Part shown: positions 5,684-6,330 of the stretch, in pieces | Layout: each line of letters starts with the position of its first letter | How positions within the stretch are numbered: position 1 is the stretch's first letter | From: Bacilli bacterium | GTDB lineage: Bacteria > Bacillota_I > Bacilli_A > RF39 > UBA660 | Direction: 5' to 3' | Assembly: GCA_017470045.1 (NCBI GenBank) | Contig: JAFUFG010000095.1 | Coordinates: 1-6,330 of the forward strand | Length of the DNA stretch: 6,330 nucleotides | Notes under the pieces: model-generated | What the model was told of the DNA's origin: nothing | The model's input: only the letters and a program-made list of their open reading frames with translations | The model's database searches: none | Translations under genes and position numbers: made by a program

Positions 5684-5695
5684 TAGGAGGTAATT

Positions 5696-6211
5696 ATGAA
5701 TCATATCGTACTATATCAACCAGAAATTCCACAAAATACAGGGAACATCATGCGTACCTGTGTCGCAACCAATACAAAATTACATTTGATTAAACCACTA
5801 GGATTTCGCTTAGATGAAGCTCATTTAAAAAGAAGTGGAGTAAATTATATTGATAAATTAAATTATGAATTATATGAATCTTGGGAAGACTTTAAATCAA
5901 AAAATCCAGGAAACTACTACTACTTCACAAGATATGGTAGAAAGCCACATACTAGTTTTGACTTCACCAAAGAACATAATGAAGAAATCTACTTGATCTT
6001 TGGAAAAGAATCAACCGGTATTCCAAAAGAAATCTTAAAAGATGACTTAGACCATTGTATGCGTATTCCAATGACAGATAATGTAAGAGCCCTAAATGTA
6101 TCGAATAGTGTTGATATCGCAATCTATGAAGTATTAAGACAACAAGATTATAATGACTTATTAAGAGAAGAACCTCATAAAGGTGCTGATTATCTAGAAA
6201 GAGAGGACTAA
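5696..6211 (+). CDS. trmL: tRNA (cytidine/uridine-34 2'-O)-methyltransferase TrmL
   Basis: This is a 171-residue SPOUT-class methyltransferase that uses S-adenosylmethionine to methylate the ribose of the wobble nucleotide of tRNA-Leu isoacceptors in the cytoplasm. The diagnostic motifs are in order: PEIPQNTGNIMRTC (9-22), LIKPLGF (31-37), KRSGVNYID (45-53), FGKESTGIP (102-110), and the knot segment CMRIPMTDNVRALNVSNSV (121-139), which binds the cofactor. The E. coli protein is 157 residues. This one has an acidic C-terminal tail of about 20 residues after the last helix (150-171), which is not obviously functional. The start is set by AGGAGG five bases upstream. The next gene begins one base after the stop codon, so it is translated from the same message. 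Family identity is very sure. Confidence 0.95.
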   Translation: MNHIVLYQPEIPQNTGNIMRTCVATNTKLHLIKPLGFRLDEAHLKRSGVNYIDKLNYELYESWEDFKSKNPGNYYYFTRYGRKPHTSFDFTKEHNEEIYLIFGKESTGIPKEILKDDLDHCMRIPMTDNVRALNVSNSVDIAIYEVLRQQDYNDLLREEPHKGADYLERED

Positions 6212-6212
6212 T

Positions 6213-6330
6213 ATGTTAGAGTTAAAAAATATAACAAAAATTTACAAAGTAGCCGATCAAAATCAAAAAGCACTAACTAAAATTAATATTATATTCCGTA
6301 AAAACGAATTTGTGTCTATTGTTGGACAAA
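6213..6330 (+). CDS. ABC transporter ATP-binding protein, N-terminal part (runs off window)
   Basis: The first 39 residues are visible: MLELKNITKIYK, with Tyr11 as the A-loop aromatic that stacks on ATP, a loop (VADQNQKAL), then a strand ending FVSIVGQ, where Gly38-Gln39 are the first residues of the Walker A P-loop. The spacing and the 'DQ..ALTKIN' stretch resemble MacB/LolD/FtsE-type ATPases that work with FtsX-like permeases. Whether the permease is fused or separate, and the substrate, lie beyond the window. The ATG follows trmL by one base, with a GAGAGG site (6201-6206) six bases before it, so it is translationally linked to trmL. Confidence 0.9.
   Translation, partial: MLELKNITKIYKVADQNQKALTKINIIFRKNEFVSIVGQ

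Overview
The window is AT-rich bacterial DNA with short intergenic gaps and strong Shine-Dalgarno sites. Its genes suggest an anaerobic, low-GC Bacillota or Mycoplasmatota-like organism (gut Bacilli of the RF39 or Erysipelotrichales kind would fit). The pointers are a rubrerythrin, a long U32 'peptidase' with a cysteine cluster, TrmL, and a degenerate CotS/APH-like kinase remnant. The lineage is inferred from protein style and base composition; no marker gene settles it. All visible Trp codons are TGG, and no gene ends in TGA or reads through one.

Layout. Positions 2-595 (+) hold the C-terminal lobe of a degenerate aminoglycoside-phosphotransferase/CotS-like kinase. An in-frame TAA at 32-34 splits it, so it may be a broken gene. 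Positions 560-772 (-) hold a likely small two-helix membrane protein with a Cys-rich N-terminus, divergent from rubrerythrin (885-1424, +). Each of the two has a recognisable promoter in the short gap between them. Rubrerythrin ends in an intrinsic terminator. Positions 1547-2803 (+) encode a five-helix membrane protein with a YcxB-like cytoplasmic domain and an unrecognised C-terminal domain. It has its own promoter and terminator and unusual codon use.

A second transcription unit starts near 2884: the long U32 protein (2917-5112), a membrane-anchored thioredoxin-fold-like protein with a CX6C pair (5158-5670), the tRNA wobble methyltransferase TrmL (5696-6211), and the start of an ABC transporter ATPase (6213 to the window end). 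A short hairpin plus T-run sits over the stop codon of the thioredoxin-like gene and may limit transcription into trmL.

Working together: rubrerythrin handles peroxide in an anaerobe. The U32 protein and TrmL are both RNA-modification enzymes by family and flank a probable surface redox or thioredoxin-like protein. No mobile element, CRISPR array or RNA gene was seen. I found no convincing wholly new system. The least explained pieces are the YcxB-like protein with its unknown C-terminal domain, the CX6C thioredoxin-like protein, and the small Cys-rich membrane protein.
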